Shown here in pieces: positions 5,521-5,575 of a stretch of DNA of 5,575 nt; the stretch's first letter is position 1; each line of letters starts with the position of its first letter. The notes under the pieces are model-generated. The model had not been told where the DNA came from, searched no databases, and saw only the letters and a list, made by a program, of their open reading frames with translations. Position numbers and translations under genes: made by a program. Source of the stretch: Bacteroides sp. (GTDB lineage: Bacteria; Bacteroidota; Bacteroidia; Bacteroidales; Bacteroidaceae); assembly GCA_019412865.1 (NCBI GenBank), contig DXOJ01000553.1, positions 1-5,575 of the forward strand. Direction: 5' to 3'.

Positions 5521-5562
5521 CTCATAACCGGTTCAGTGGGGGTTCGAATCCCTCACGGCCCA
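5521..5562 (+). tRNA. 3' half of a CAT-anticodon tRNA (Met or Ile2), 5' half absent
   Basis: The bases map exactly onto canonical tRNA positions 32-73. The anticodon loop is CTCATAA (5521-5527, anticodon CAT 5523-5525), followed by the 3' anticodon strand CCGGT, variable loop TCAGT, T stem GGGGG/CCCTC (one G-T pair) around TTCGAAT (5543-5549), acceptor strand ACGGCCC and discriminator A5562. CCA is not encoded. The five bases before the loop (GCTTT) cannot pair with CCGGT, and no D-arm or GGGCCGT acceptor strand lies upstream, so this is a fragment that should not yield a functional tRNA. The 39-41 bases are not CCC, so it is not the initiator; elongator Met and lysidine-type Ile2 cannot be told apart from this half. 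Confidence 0.85.
5521..5562 (+). mobile_element. Candidate attachment site (att) of an integrated island
   Basis: A tRNA remnant that begins precisely at the anticodon loop and runs to the 3' end is the typical duplicated core left at the far end of an element integrated by a tyrosine recombinase; the intact copy remains at the integrase end. By this reading sequence left of 5521 is island and sequence right of 5562 is chromosome. No integrase and no second copy of the core are present in the window, so the other end is outside it. Confidence 0.65.
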
Positions 5563-5575
5563 TAAAAAGAACGCA

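Overview
This window looks like the distal edge of a mobile, AT-rich defence cargo region in a Firmicutes genome, most likely a gut-type clostridial lineage. The evidence is strong GGAGG/AGGAGGTG ribosome binding sites, a consensus SigA-type promoter, a small terminal gene of a type I associate with Clostridia, and a tRNA remnant whose 3' end lacks an encoded CCA. The species cannot be named from the sequence.

Layout: bases 1-358 contain no convincing gene. They hold a hairpin and palindrome at the left edge (possibly the end of an IS21-type element) and a near-consensus promoter at 306-334. The -35/-10 spacer of that promoter contains one arm of a 15-bp near-perfect inverted repeat, whose other arm is at 253-267. 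This promoter drives a tight two-gene operon. The first gene is an AAA_15/RloA-like ABC-type ATPase (359-1720) and the second, 5 nt downstream, is an RloB-type Toprim-like protein (1726-2595). The pair has the architecture of the AbiL (AbiLi/AbiLii) abortive-infection system and is analogous to PARIS (AriA/AriB).

After a 180-nt spacer with no clear terminator comes a soluble KAP-family P-loop NTPase of 730 residues (2776-4968), a class that includes the F-plasmid phage-exclusion protein PifA. A small conserved gene (5089-5319, 76 aa) follows, with about 50% GC against roughly the mid-30s for the lines of the defence genes that I counted.

The right edge (5320-5575) holds three ATCTAC repeats at an exact 12-bp period, a 72-nt nested inverted repeat, and then the precise 3' half of a CAT-anticodon tRNA (5521-5562). 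That half starts at the first base of the anticodon loop, with no 5' half in front of it. This is the expected product of tyrosine-recombinase integration into a tRNA gene, so everything to its left is probably island DNA and the bases after it chromosome. No integrase lies in the window.

How the genes may work together (inference): RloA-like ATPase senses or gates, and RloB-like protein is the effector, as in other ATPase/Toprim pairs. The KAP NTPase may be a third component or an independent neighbouring defence gene. The combination of an AbiL-like pair, a KAP NTPase, an operator-like repeat and an att site is the most interesting aspect of the window.
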